In this document: positions 1 to 6,668 of the stretch, in pieces
How positions within the stretch are numbered: position 1 is the first letter of the stretch
Layout of the letters: the number at the start of each line of letters is the position of its first letter
Assembly: GCA_004376485.1 (NCBI GenBank)
Contig: SOJT01000008.1
Location: 1-9,873 of the forward strand
Reading direction: 5' to 3'
DNA length: 9,873 nt
From: Candidatus Aerophobota bacterium
GTDB taxonomy: Bacteria; Aerophobota; Aerophobia; Aerophobales; AE-B3A
The notes under the pieces: generated by a model
What the model saw: the letters and a program-made list of their open reading frames with translations, nothing else
Database searches by the model: none
What the model was told of the DNA's origin: nothing
Position numbers and translations under genes: made by a program

Positions 1-2
1 GA

Positions 3-383
3 TTAATTGGCTCTTTTGACATGCTGGTGATGTCAGATGAGATAATTGGAATGGCAAAAAGATTTATGCGGGGTATACCCACTACCAAAGAAGATCTTGC
101 GGTTGATTTAATTGATAAGGTTGGACCAGGGGGCAGCTATCTAACTGAGGAACATACGCTTAAGCATTTTAAAACTGAACATTGGTACCCCAGGCTTATG
201 GATCGGAGTGAGTACAGAAAATGGTCTTCTGAGGGGGGAAAAACTTTAGCTCAAAGAACTAATGAGATGGTTAAAAAAATTTTAGAAGAATACAAACCAT
301 TTCCTTTGGAGGAGAAAAAGAAAAAGGAGATAATAGCCTTGATTAAAAACGAAGAAAAATCCAGGAAATTAAGGGAGGAATAA
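3..383 (+). CDS. MttB-superfamily methyltransferase, C-terminal part (cut by window start)
   Basis: This is the last 126 codons of a corrinoid-dependent methyltransferase of the trimethylamine methyltransferase (MttB, COG5598) superfamily. The frame is already open at base 3, so the apparent ATG at 21 is internal and the true start lies outside the window. The visible part matches the C-terminal ends of the two complete paralogues here: the AVDLIDKVGPGGSYLTEEHT stretch followed by KHFKTEHWYPRL corresponds to VDVIKEVGPGGDFLTHPHT in the next gene and VDVIKKVGPGGHFLDTEHT in the 7519 gene. It ends in a charged Lys/Glu tail. The stop codon (381-383) directly abuts the next start codon, so the two are surely co-transcribed. 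Whether the missing part carries an in-frame TAG (pyrrolysine) cannot be seen, and the substrate is unknown. Confidence 0.9.
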   Translation, partial: LIGSFDMLVMSDEIIGMAKRFMRGIPTTKEDLAVDLIDKVGPGGSYLTEEHTLKHFKTEHWYPRLMDRSEYRKWSSEGGKTLAQRTNEMVKKILEEYKPFPLEEKKKKEIIALIKNEEKSRKLREE

Positions 384-1829
384 ATGGAAGCAAATTTAAG
401 TAAAATTGAAGGGACCCAATTTAGAGTTCTCTCACTCAATCAAATAAAAAAAATTCACCTCACTACATTGGAGGTTTTGGAAAGAACCGGTGTTCGAATT
501 AAGTGTCAAGAGGCCCTTGATCTATTGCAGAAGGCTGGATGTAAGATAGAAAGTGAGGTAGTTCATTTTCCTCCCCATCTTGTAGAGTGGGCAATAAACT
601 CTGCTCCTTCTCAAGTTCTTCTATCCGACCGTTTGGGAGATAAAAAGTTAGCTTTAGGTGGTCATAATAGTTATTTTGGCCTGGGGCCAACCCTGCTTAA
701 TATGATTGATCCTGAAACAGGAAAAAGACGCCCATTTAAGAAAGAGGATACAGCAAATGCAGCTAAAGTCGCCGATGCTCTACCTAACATTGACTGGGTT
801 ATGGGATTGGGTACAATTAGTGATGTTCCACCTCAGTATTCGGATCGTTTTGAATTTGAGGCAATGGTTAAAAATACCTCCAAACCTATTGTAATATGGA
901 ACTACACTAAGGAAGGATTAAAGGATACTATGGAAATGGCCTCTGCAGTAGTGGGAGGAAAAGAAAATCTACTTAAAAGACCCTTTATTGCCGCCTATTC
1001 TGAACCCATCTCTCCCCTAACTGGAGATAGAGCGGCTACAGAAAAACTTCTTTTGGCTGCTGAGTATGGAATACCTATAATTCACACTCCCTGCATCCAG
1101 AGTGGAGCCAGTGGTCCGGTTACTCTTGCGGGTGAGTTGGTCAGTGCCAATGCAGAGAATTTAAGCTCTCTGGTAATGGCTCAGCTAAAAAGAAAAGGTG
1201 TTCCCTTCTTAATAGGCGGAGTGCTTACTATTATGGATATGCGAGATGCTCAGATGTCCTACGGAGCACCAGAACTTTCCCTGGCTCTATCTGGCTTTAC
1301 CGATATTGCCCACTATTACGGAGTTCCCACCTGGGGAACAGCAGGGTGTAGTGATTCTAAGCTTCCTGATGAACAGGCAGCTGTTGAGGCAACATTTTCC
1401 TGTCTTTTTTCAATGTTTAGTGGAGCTAACCTTGTCCACGATGTAGGGTATTTGGAATCGGGGAAAACAGGGGCTTTAGAAATGATAGTTATGGTTGATG
1501 AGATATTAGGCTACATAAAAAGAATAGATCGAGGAATTGAGGTAAACGAGGAAACATTAGCTGTTGACGTTATAAAGGAGGTAGGCCCAGGAGGAGATTT
1601 CCTAACCCATCCACATACTCTAAGGAATTTCAGAAAAGAGTTATGGGAGCCTGATTTATCTGATCGGCAAACCTGGTCTAAATGGGTTGAGGGTGGAAAA
1701 AAGAGGATGCAGGATAGAATAAGGGAAAAAATTCAGCATATTCTTAAAACACATACTCCAGCACCTTTATCTTCTCAGGCTGAAGAGAAGATACAGGAAG
1801 TTATCAATCGCTTAAATGATAAAAGTTGA
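384..1829 (+). CDS. MttB-superfamily (non-pyrrolysine type) corrinoid methyltransferase
   Basis: A complete 481-residue member of the MttB superfamily, which has a TIM-barrel fold and transfers a methyl group from a methylated amine to a cobalamin protein in the cytoplasm. Start: ATG immediately after the previous stop, with an AAGGGAGG ribosome site at 371-378. Family landmarks are the GTAGCSDSK motif (residues 318-326), HDVGYLESG (352-360), the GPGGDFLTHPHT block (401-412) and the EPDLSDRQTWSKW tail motif (422-434). Length is close to that usual for the family (about 470-500). No in-frame TAG is present. By analogy with MtgB-type enzymes a betaine is more likely than trimethylamine, but the exact substrate is inference. 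Together with the preceding gene it forms a tandem pair. No corrinoid protein gene follows, and the stop is directly followed by transposase remains. Confidence 0.93.
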   Translation: MEANLSKIEGTQFRVLSLNQIKKIHLTTLEVLERTGVRIKCQEALDLLQKAGCKIESEVVHFPPHLVEWAINSAPSQVLLSDRLGDKKLALGGHNSYFGLGPTLLNMIDPETGKRRPFKKEDTANAAKVADALPNIDWVMGLGTISDVPPQYSDRFEFEAMVKNTSKPIVIWNYTKEGLKDTMEMASAVVGGKENLLKRPFIAAYSEPISPLTGDRAATEKLLLAAEYGIPIIHTPCIQSGASGPVTLAGELVSANAENLSSLVMAQLKRKGVPFLIGGVLTIMDMRDAQMSYGAPELSLALSGFTDIAHYYGVPTWGTAGCSDSKLPDEQAAVEATFSCLFSMFSGANLVHDVGYLESGKTGALEMIVMVDEILGYIKRIDRGIEVNEETLAVDVIKEVGPGGDFLTHPHTLRNFRKELWEPDLSDRQTWSKWVEGGKKRMQDRIREKIQHILKTHTPAPLSSQAEEKIQEVINRLNDKS

Positions 1830-1966
1830 GGTAGCTTAAAGAATTTTCTCCTTTTGATCTTTAGTATCTGCAGGACATGGGGAAGTTTTTTCTTATCCTC
1901 CAGATACTTTTGCAGGAGCATCTTCACCTCTTGGGTGGAAAATCTTTTATGCAGTTGTTTAACCAT
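1830..1966 (-). pseudogene. Transposase remnant, N-terminal HTH segment only
   Basis: On the minus strand an ATG at 1966-1964 with a strong AAAGGAGG ribosome site (1979-1972) opens a frame beginning MVKQLHKRFSTQEVKMLLQK and running through KKLPHVLQILKIKRRKFF. This is a basic, helix-rich segment that resembles the N-terminal helix-turn-helix of DDE-type insertion-sequence transposases. The resemblance ends after about 45 codons, where the frame simply runs on antisense into the 3' end of the methyltransferase gene. No catalytic domain is present in the window. I read it as the 5' stub of an insertion sequence whose remainder was deleted up to the methyltransferase stop codon. The assignment rests on pattern recognition of a short segment. 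A small DNA-binding protein is the alternative. Confidence 0.5.
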
Positions 1967-2007
1967 ACTATCCTCCTTTTGGATAATTCTTAAAGAGGAT
2001 AGTATGG
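1963..2007 (-). promoter_or_regulatory. Hairpin that buries the remnant transposase's ribosome site and start
   Basis: Positions 1963-1979 pair with 1992-2007: 13 uninterrupted base pairs, a one-base bulge at C1976, then 3 more pairs, closing a 12-base loop. On minus-strand RNA the 3' arm contains the whole AAAGGAGG ribosome site and the ATG, so both would be sequestered. Such start-site hairpins are known in insertion sequences (for example IS10 and IS50), where they block translation of read-through transcripts from outside the element. The role here is inferred from position. The pairing is seen directly. Confidence 0.65.
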
Positions 2008-2037
2008 AACAATTTATTTTTTTGCCAAAGGAAACGT

Positions 2038-2092
2038 AGTGCACTTTTTAAATTTAAATCACTATAGAATCAGTGCACTTTTAAAATTTAAT
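2038..2092. repeat. Short direct repeat, possible insertion-sequence end
   Basis: AGTGCACTTTT followed by an AAATTTAA-type tract occurs at 2038-2059 and again at 2072-2092, 34 bases apart, in the same orientation and differing only by small changes in the A/T tract. It lies just upstream of the truncated transposase start, where the left end of an insertion sequence with repeated transposase-binding sites would be expected. No matching right end was found in the window, so the assignment is tentative. Confidence 0.4.
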
Positions 2093-2618
2093 TGACAAAA
2101 TTGAAAGAAATTATAGTCGACTTATTTCAAAGATATGCTAAAATCTGAAACAAGATGAGAGCAGGAAGCTATGTATCACAACCTCAAGGATATAACCGAA
2201 GTTCCGCATGCGGTGGCGGAGAACCGCATATTGACCTAAAAATGAGCTCAAATTCTTATGGATAAAGAGCTAGAACGTTACGATCAATCTTGTCTTTCTG
2301 GACAATGTCCCATAACAACAAAGATTGTGAAGTTGAGCTTCTGTCCATGTTATCCGTCTCCAGGGGGAAGGTTCCAGAAAATTGCAGTAGATGTGCGTCA
2401 CAGAAAAAAAACTATATCGCGCTTCCAAGTGATTAAGCTATTAACGTATTAGCCCACATCCAGGGCGGGTTTGAGGCCTATTTCGCATTAAAAAATGCCA
2501 AAGTCTTGACTGATTACTCTAGCCTCAGGCCTAAGGAAAGGGGGTGATATTGGCAAAGAGAAGGGTTAAATAATGGGGCTACTAAAGCTTCAAAGAATTG
2601 GAAATAAGGAGGAAAACA
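2093..2618. other. Intergenic region with no recognisable gene; structured segment at 2201-2229
   Basis: I find no convincing gene. Short open frames exist (for example 2171-2239 after a modest AGGAAG, and 2258-2452) but none resembles a family I know. At 2201-2229 three overlapping GC-rich inverted repeats could form mutually exclusive hairpins. A TTGACA at 2092-2097 and a TTGACT at 2506-2511 lack convincing -10 partners. The region leads into the binding-protein gene at 2619 and probably contains its promoter. I do not recognise a known riboswitch class. Confidence 0.5.
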
Positions 2619-3500
2619 GTGAAAAAGAAAATATTGTTAATCCTGCTAGTATTGCTAATAGCTGTGAGCTTGGTTGCCTGCGCCGCTTCGGCCGAAGACT
2701 GGAAGCTTACCCTTGCTTACTCCGTGTGGCCCGATTGGGAGCCATTCATTCACGTTGCTGCACCGCTGCTTGAAGAGATGGGATATGAAGTCACTATGGT
2801 AGATATTGGTGGCGACTGGTCATTGGCGTTGGAAGGGATACTGGCAGGAGATATTGATGTGGTTACTCAGGCTTCCGACTTCTGTCACCTTCATTTTTGG
2901 GAGGCGTACAGGGATAGGTTAATTCACTTAGGGTGTTGTGGCTATGGAGCAATGCAGGGGCTTGCGGTTACTCCTTACACCGACGTAGACACGATACAAG
3001 AGCTAAATGCTAATGTAGACCTATTCGATGGGGAGATTGTAGGTATAGAGGCTGGATCTGGTTTAATGGGGTGCACTGCCGATGCGATTACAATATATGG
3101 TTTAAACTATACCCTTATAGAGGGAAGTACGGCGGCGATGGTGGCGGACAGGGACGCGGCAGTTGCAAAAGGAGAAGATTGGTTAGGAGTATGGTGGGCT
3201 CCATTCTGGGCTGATGTGGCGTATCCTATGAAAATGTTAAAAGGGGATACGGAATTGCTCTTTGGGGGAATGGATAGGTTTTATTTTGTAGCGCGTCCCG
3301 AATTTATAGATGAACACCCTGCCGCTGCCCAACTGTTGATGAATCTTACGCTAAGTTATGGTGATTACATGGATATCGGAGGTTGGATAGCTGTGGAGGA
3401 ATTGTCCGCAGGGGAGGCGGCGGCCAAGTGGTTAGATCAGAATGAGCATCATTGGACAAAGTGGTTCCCCTACCCCTATGCGTTCCCTTATGTTCCCTAA
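2619..3500 (+). CDS. proX: Glycine betaine/proline-type ABC transporter substrate-binding lipoprotein (ProX/OpuAC family)
   Basis: A 293-residue binding protein that would capture a betaine-like substrate outside the cytoplasmic membrane and deliver it to the ATPase and permeases encoded downstream. I chose the GTG at 2619 because AAGGAGG (2606-2612) lies 6 bases upstream and the protein then starts directly with a signal sequence. The upstream in-frame TTG at 2598 has no ribosome site and would put the SD inside the gene. The signal is MKKK plus a hydrophobic core and lipobox LVAC (Cys21), so it is probably a lipoprotein. The mature part has the OpuAC fold pattern: LAYSVWPDW near residue 32, GDIDVVTQASDFCHLHFW (78-95), GIEAGSGLM (142-150), YTLIEGS (164-170) and a Trp-rich VWWAPFW (191-197). 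Trp residues form the betaine-binding cage in this family. A strong hairpin follows the stop, so it may be expressed at a higher level than, or separately from, the downstream genes. Exact ligand unknown. Confidence 0.9.
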   Translation: MKKKILLILLVLLIAVSLVACAASAEDWKLTLAYSVWPDWEPFIHVAAPLLEEMGYEVTMVDIGGDWSLALEGILAGDIDVVTQASDFCHLHFWEAYRDRLIHLGCCGYGAMQGLAVTPYTDVDTIQELNANVDLFDGEIVGIEAGSGLMGCTADAITIYGLNYTLIEGSTAAMVADRDAAVAKGEDWLGVWWAPFWADVAYPMKMLKGDTELLFGGMDRFYFVARPEFIDEHPAAAQLLMNLTLSYGDYMDIGGWIAVEELSAGEAAAKWLDQNEHHWTKWFPYPYAFPYVP

Positions 3501-3525
3501 TGAATGATATAAGAATCCTATTTTT

Positions 3526-3560
3526 TCTCCATTTCTGGGCTCATAGCCCAGAAATGGAGA
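3526..3560 (+). terminator. Perfect 16-bp hairpin downstream of the binding-protein gene
   Basis: Left arm 3526-3541 and right arm 3545-3560 pair perfectly around a 3-base loop (CAT), starting 26 bases after the stop codon. The following T-tract is short (TTTAGTCTT), so termination may be partial. This would suit a high binding-protein to membrane-component ratio, which is usual for ABC importers. It may also be one end of the GC-rich element that follows. Confidence 0.6.
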
Positions 3561-3831
3561 TTTAGTCTTCGTGTATCTGAATTTCGGTTTCTAGATGGGG
3601 GTGCCAATTCGGGAGCGGACCGATATTTGAGTGCATTACCTCGAGCTCTAGGTCCACCAGCAGGCGCCTGCCTGAAGTCCAGCTCTGCGGTAGAGACAGC
3701 GGGCGGGGGCGATCATCTCTCGGCTGGTCCAGCCTTCGCAAGGTTAAATTTCAATCGTAGTTACTTTAAAGCAATAATTGAGAAGAAAACTGGAAAGATC
3801 AAATATTTATAATTGAAAGATAATTAAAGAT
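3561..3831. other. GC-rich structured spacer between binding protein and ATPase genes
   Basis: No gene recognised. Bases 3600-3740 are clearly richer in G and C than the sequence on either side and hold several short inverted repeats: a 12-base perfect palindrome at 3660-3671 (GCAGGCGCCTGC) and a small hairpin at 3722-3734. From about 3745 the sequence becomes AT-rich up to the ATPase start. A TATAAT at 3808-3813 could be a -10 element, but no good -35 lies 16-18 bases upstream. The GC-rich part may be an inserted intergenic repeat, or an RNA element I cannot name. Confidence 0.45.
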
Positions 3832-4683
3832 ATGATGATCAGAATAGAAAATTTGTATAAAATATACGGCAAGCATCCAGAGAAAGCAATGGAGCTATTG
3901 AAAAAAGGTCTCACAAAAGAGCAGATAAAGGAGAAGACCGGAGAAGTCGTTGCAATTCAGGACGTCTCTTTTGAAGTTAAAAGGGGAGAAATATTCGTGT
4001 TGATGGGGCTTTCTGGAAGCGGCAAGTCCACGCTGTTACGTTGCATCAATCGTCTAGTCGAAGCCACGAGTGGAAAGGTCTACATTGAGGATGGTGATGT
4101 AGTAAAGATGGATAAAAATGATTTAATGATGCTTCGTCGCAAGAAGATAGGCATGGTGTTTCAAAGTTTCGCGCTTCTGCCCTTTCGAACGGTTTTTGAC
4201 AACGTAAAATTAGGTCTGGAAATTGATGGACTGGGCGAGAATGAAATAAAAAATAAAGTAATGGAAGCCTTAGAAATAGTGGGCTTGGAAGGGTGGAGGG
4301 ATTCTTATCCCGACGAATTGAGTGGCGGTATGCAACAACGTGTAGGCACGGCAAGGGTAATTGCTACAGGACAGGAGATCTTGCTCATGGACGAGCCATT
4401 TGGCGCCCTAGACCCCTTAATTAGACGTATGAATCAAGATGAGCTTCTAGAGTTAGAAAAGAGAATACACAAGACTATCATTTTTGTCACCCATGACCTA
4501 GCAGAAGCTGTCAAAATGGGTGATAGAATAGCCATCATGAATCCTGAGGGTAAGATAGTACAGATAGGGACGTCATCGGATATCGTAAACCATCCGGCGG
4601 ATAATTACGTGCGCGATTTTACGCGGGATATGGTCAGGTTTTTTGCTGTGGGAAGGAAGAAAAAAGCTCCAGATAACCTTTAA
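3832..4683 (+). CDS. proV: Glycine betaine/proline-type ABC transporter ATP-binding protein, CBS-less ProV
   Basis: The 283-residue ATPase that energises the importer on the cytoplasmic side. All nucleotide-binding motifs are present: Walker A GLSGSGKST (59-67), Q-loop Gln111, signature LSGGMQQR (163-170), Walker B ILLMDEP (183-189), D-loop GALD (191-194) and the H-loop His221 in VTHD. The N-terminal insertion YKIYGKHPEKAMELLKKG is typical of the ProV/OpuAA branch, where it precedes the first beta strand. ProV and OpuAA of osmoprotectant systems run to about 400 residues with two C-terminal CBS domains that sense ionic strength. Here the protein ends soon after the ATPase domain with a basic tail (GRKKKAP). 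That suggests uptake not gated by osmotic strength, which fits catabolism (inference). The start may be ATG 3832 or the adjacent ATG 3835; the ribosome site is weak (AAAGA). Confidence 0.92.
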   Translation: MMIRIENLYKIYGKHPEKAMELLKKGLTKEQIKEKTGEVVAIQDVSFEVKRGEIFVLMGLSGSGKSTLLRCINRLVEATSGKVYIEDGDVVKMDKNDLMMLRRKKIGMVFQSFALLPFRTVFDNVKLGLEIDGLGENEIKNKVMEALEIVGLEGWRDSYPDELSGGMQQRVGTARVIATGQEILLMDEPFGALDPLIRRMNQDELLELEKRIHKTIIFVTHDLAEAVKMGDRIAIMNPEGKIVQIGTSSDIVNHPADNYVRDFTRDMVRFFAVGRKKKAPDNL

Positions 4684-4695
4684 AAAGAGGGGACG

Positions 4696-4740
4696 ATGGA
4701 AATTATATTTTTTGCATGTTTTCTGGGGAAGAATCTATGA
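4696..4740 (+). CDS. Tiny leader ORF (14 aa), overlapping the next small ORF
   Basis: ATG 4696 follows AAAGAGGGG and encodes MEIIFFACFLGKNL. Its TGA (4738-4740) overlaps the ATG at 4737 in an ATGA arrangement. It sits in the 139-base gap between the ATPase and first permease genes. It has no known homologue to me and may simply be chance. It is listed because the overlap pattern repeats at the next two starts. Confidence 0.25.
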   Translation: MEIIFFACFLGKNL

Positions 4741-4826
4741 ATCAAAATTTTAGTCACATCCGTCGCTTGGAATTATTTGGCCATGGATTTGTTTTCATTC
4801 GCATCGAGGAAAGCGGAGGAGAATGA
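4737..4826 (+). CDS. Small ORF (29 aa) overlapping the first permease start
   Basis: ATG 4737 is preceded by GGGGAAG and the frame runs 29 codons (starts MNQNFSHIRRLELFGHGF, ends ESGGE). Its stop TGA at 4824-4826 overlaps the permease start ATG at 4823, again ATGA, and its last codons contain the permease ribosome site GGAGGAG. This layout would allow translational coupling of the permease to the small ORF. The peptide is not recognised. It may be a coupling leader, not a functional protein, or just chance. Confidence 0.3.
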   Translation: MNQNFSHIRRLELFGHGFVFIRIEESGGE

Positions 4827-5707
4827 TGGGTATTCCACCACCCACCCCTTTGGGCGAGCTTTTTGCGAAATTAATATATTGGCTAGTTGTCAATGCCTCA
4901 GGCTTTTTCGATTTCATCTCAGATACATTAGATGCGATGGTTTCGGGTATTTACGATATTCTCATCTATCCCCCTGCCTATGTCCTGATCGCCATCTTTG
5001 CGATCGTTGCCTGGCTCCTCGCTGGCAAAAAAGCGGCCTTCTTCGTTGCCATTGGTTTGCTCCTTTGCAATTTTATGGGTAAATGGACCATAATGGGAGG
5101 TTGGGAAACTCTCTGGCCTTTTGCAATGAAAACCCTCGCCCTTGTGATAGTGGCGGTGATCGTGGCGCTGGTTATAGCCATACCACTTGGGGTACTCTCG
5201 GGTGTTAACAAACGTGCATGGAGTATATTTCGACCTCTCACGGACTTTATGCAAACGCTACCGATGTGGGTTTATATGATCCCAGCAGTCATGCTTTTTG
5301 GACTGGGCTTTGTCCCTGCGTTGGTAGCAACGTTAATATTTGCCATTCCGCCCCCTTTGAGGCTAACGAACCTCGGGATTAGGGGGGTGCCCAAGGAATT
5401 GGTAGAGGTTGGGCAAGCTTTTGGCGCCACCGGGAGACAAACTCTAATTAAGATCCAGTTGCCATCGGCACTCCCCAGCATCATGGTAGGAATCAACCAA
5501 TGCGTCATGATGGCCTTGAGTATGGTGGTACTTGCAGGATTGATCGGTGCCGGTGGATTGGGGGGAGCTATAGTGTGGGGGATGACACGTGTTTACATTG
5601 ATTCAGCCTTTGAGGGTGGATTGGCGGTTGTCCTTATAGCAATCATGTTGGACAGATTTTTTGAGGGCTTCATGAATCGTCTCAAAAGAAGATTAAGGAT
5701 AAAATGA
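4823..5707 (+). CDS. proW: Glycine betaine/proline-type ABC transporter permease, first copy
   Basis: A 294-residue integral membrane protein of the ProW/OpuAB family forming the translocation channel with the ATPase. Hydrophobic segments lie near residues 51-67, 71-82, 104-126, 148-176, 218-247 and 264-278. The ATPase-docking (EAA-like) loop is ELVEVGQAFGATGRQTLIKI at 192-211 followed by QLPSALPSIMVGINQ, a ProW hallmark. The start has GGAGGAG a few bases upstream. A second ATG follows at once (4826), so the true start could be either. The stop overlaps the start of the second permease (ATGA, 5704-5707). Compared with that copy it has about 10 extra residues (near MGKWTIMGGWETLW, 85-98) and long stretches of identical DNA. 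Confidence 0.9.
   Translation: MMGIPPPTPLGELFAKLIYWLVVNASGFFDFISDTLDAMVSGIYDILIYPPAYVLIAIFAIVAWLLAGKKAAFFVAIGLLLCNFMGKWTIMGGWETLWPFAMKTLALVIVAVIVALVIAIPLGVLSGVNKRAWSIFRPLTDFMQTLPMWVYMIPAVMLFGLGFVPALVATLIFAIPPPLRLTNLGIRGVPKELVEVGQAFGATGRQTLIKIQLPSALPSIMVGINQCVMMALSMVVLAGLIGAGGLGGAIVWGMTRVYIDSAFEGGLAVVLIAIMLDRFFEGFMNRLKRRLRIK
4985..5062 (+). repeat. 78-base exact direct repeat, copy 1 (inside first permease)
   Basis: Identical, including all synonymous sites, to 5863-5940 in the second permease. It encodes LIAIFAIVAWLLAGKKAAFF and the next residues. Sequence on both sides is diverged. Other near-identical blocks are 5132-5185 with 5980-6033 (one mismatch), 5362-5400 with 6210-6248 (exact) and 5450-5499 with 6298-6347 (exact). 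Confidence 0.9.
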
Positions 5708-6588
5708 GGTGTAAGTTGCATTTGCCCGTAGGTTCGCTCTTTGAGGGATTAATAGATTGGCTAAAGGCCAATGTCACAGGCCTATTCCGTTTCATGTCGG
5801 GTATCTTAGTGGCGATGGTTTCGGGTTTAGGTAATATTCTACTCTATCCCCCCGCTCCAGTGCTGATCGCCATCTTTGCGATCGTTGCCTGGCTCCTCGC
5901 TGGCAAAAAAGCGGCCTTCTTCGTTGCCATTGGTTTGCTCTTTTGCAGTGCTCTAGGTCTGTGGACCGAAACAATTCAGACCCTCGCCCTTGTGATAGTG
6001 GCGGTGATCGCGGCGCTGGTTATAGCCATACCATTTGGGATACTCTCGGGTGTCAACAATCCTGCACGGACTATATTACGACCCGTAGTGGACCTTATGC
6101 AAACGATGCCGGCGTACGTTTACTTCGTCCCGGCTATCGCACTTTTTGGACTAGGCATAGCTCCCGCGGTTGTAACAACATTGATATTTGCTCTTCCGCC
6201 CGCTTTGAAGCTAACGAACCTCGGGATTAGGGGGGTGCCCAAGGAATTAGTGGAGGTTGGGCAAGCTTTTGGCGCCACTCGGGGACAAGCTTTGACTAAG
6301 ATCCAGTTGCCATCGGCACTCCCCAGCATCATGGTAGGAATCAACCAGTGCATCATGTTTGCCTTGAGCATGGCGGTAATTACGGGATGGATCGGTGCCC
6401 CCGGATTAGGGAAGTTGGTATGGCATAGTATCTTATATTTGAAGATAGGAAAAGGTTTGGAGGGTGGATTAGCGATAGTAGTCATAGCGATGATTTTGGA
6501 TAGAATCTCTGCAAGCTTAGGGAGAAAATTTGAAAGAGGCTTTCCCAAGTTGGAGATTCGCGGAATGAAGTTTTGGAAAAAATCCTGA
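5704..6588 (+). CDS. proW: Glycine betaine/proline-type ABC transporter permease, second copy
   Basis: A 294-residue paralogue of the preceding gene, translationally coupled to it by the ATGA overlap at 5704-5707 with AAGGA upstream inside the first gene. It has the same membrane topology and the docking loop ELVEVGQAFGATRGQALTKI (181-200) followed by QLPSALPSIMVGINQ. The N-terminus (MRCKLHLPVG) and C-terminus (ending KFERGFPKLEIRGMKFWKKS) differ from copy one, and the 10-residue insertion is absent. Classical ProVWX systems use one permease as a homodimer. Two intact, tightly coupled, diverged copies suggest either a heterodimeric channel or two channels of different specificity sharing one ATPase (inference). 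The copies are mosaic, alternating exact and diverged blocks. Confidence 0.9.
   Translation: MRCKLHLPVGSLFEGLIDWLKANVTGLFRFMSGILVAMVSGLGNILLYPPAPVLIAIFAIVAWLLAGKKAAFFVAIGLLFCSALGLWTETIQTLALVIVAVIAALVIAIPFGILSGVNNPARTILRPVVDLMQTMPAYVYFVPAIALFGLGIAPAVVTTLIFALPPALKLTNLGIRGVPKELVEVGQAFGATRGQALTKIQLPSALPSIMVGINQCIMFALSMAVITGWIGAPGLGKLVWHSILYLKIGKGLEGGLAIVVIAMILDRISASLGRKFERGFPKLEIRGMKFWKKS
5863..5940 (+). repeat. 78-base exact direct repeat, copy 2 (inside second permease)
   Basis: Second copy of the exact repeat at 4985-5062, offset 878 bases. Later shared blocks are offset 848 bases because of the 30-base length difference between the permeases. Exact identity at third codon positions next to diverged DNA points to recent gene conversion, not uniform ageing of one duplication. 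Confidence 0.9.
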
Positions 6589-6668
6589 AAAGAGCTTCAC
6601 CTACCTTCGTTCAAAGATTAGTGAGGGAAAGACTGCGATTAGGCGATCGTAGCAGAAGGACAATTTGA

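Noticed and set aside
384..1829. Pyrrolysine-containing trimethylamine methyltransferase
   Set aside because: The frame is complete without an in-frame TAG, so it belongs to the non-pyrrolysine type; the same holds for 7519-8958.
2258..2452. 64-residue open frame in the leader region
   Set aside because: No family resemblance, no clear ribosome site, and an amino-acid mix typical of a chance frame.
2598..2618. Upstream TTG start for the first binding protein
   Set aside because: It has no ribosome site, and the AAGGAGG before GTG 2619 would fall inside the gene; the signal peptide begins properly at GTG.
2093..2618. Cobalamin or glycine riboswitch before the transporter
   Set aside because: I looked for the B12-box and glycine aptamer core sequences and did not find them.
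3627..3812. 61-residue frame in the GC-rich spacer
   Set aside because: Crosses a sharp composition change, no ribosome site, no recognisable domain.
6120..6548. Long minus-strand frame opposite the second permease (and a similar one opposite the first)
   Set aside because: Both mirror the conserved permease sequence and each other only because the permeases are duplicated; no ribosome site or family match.
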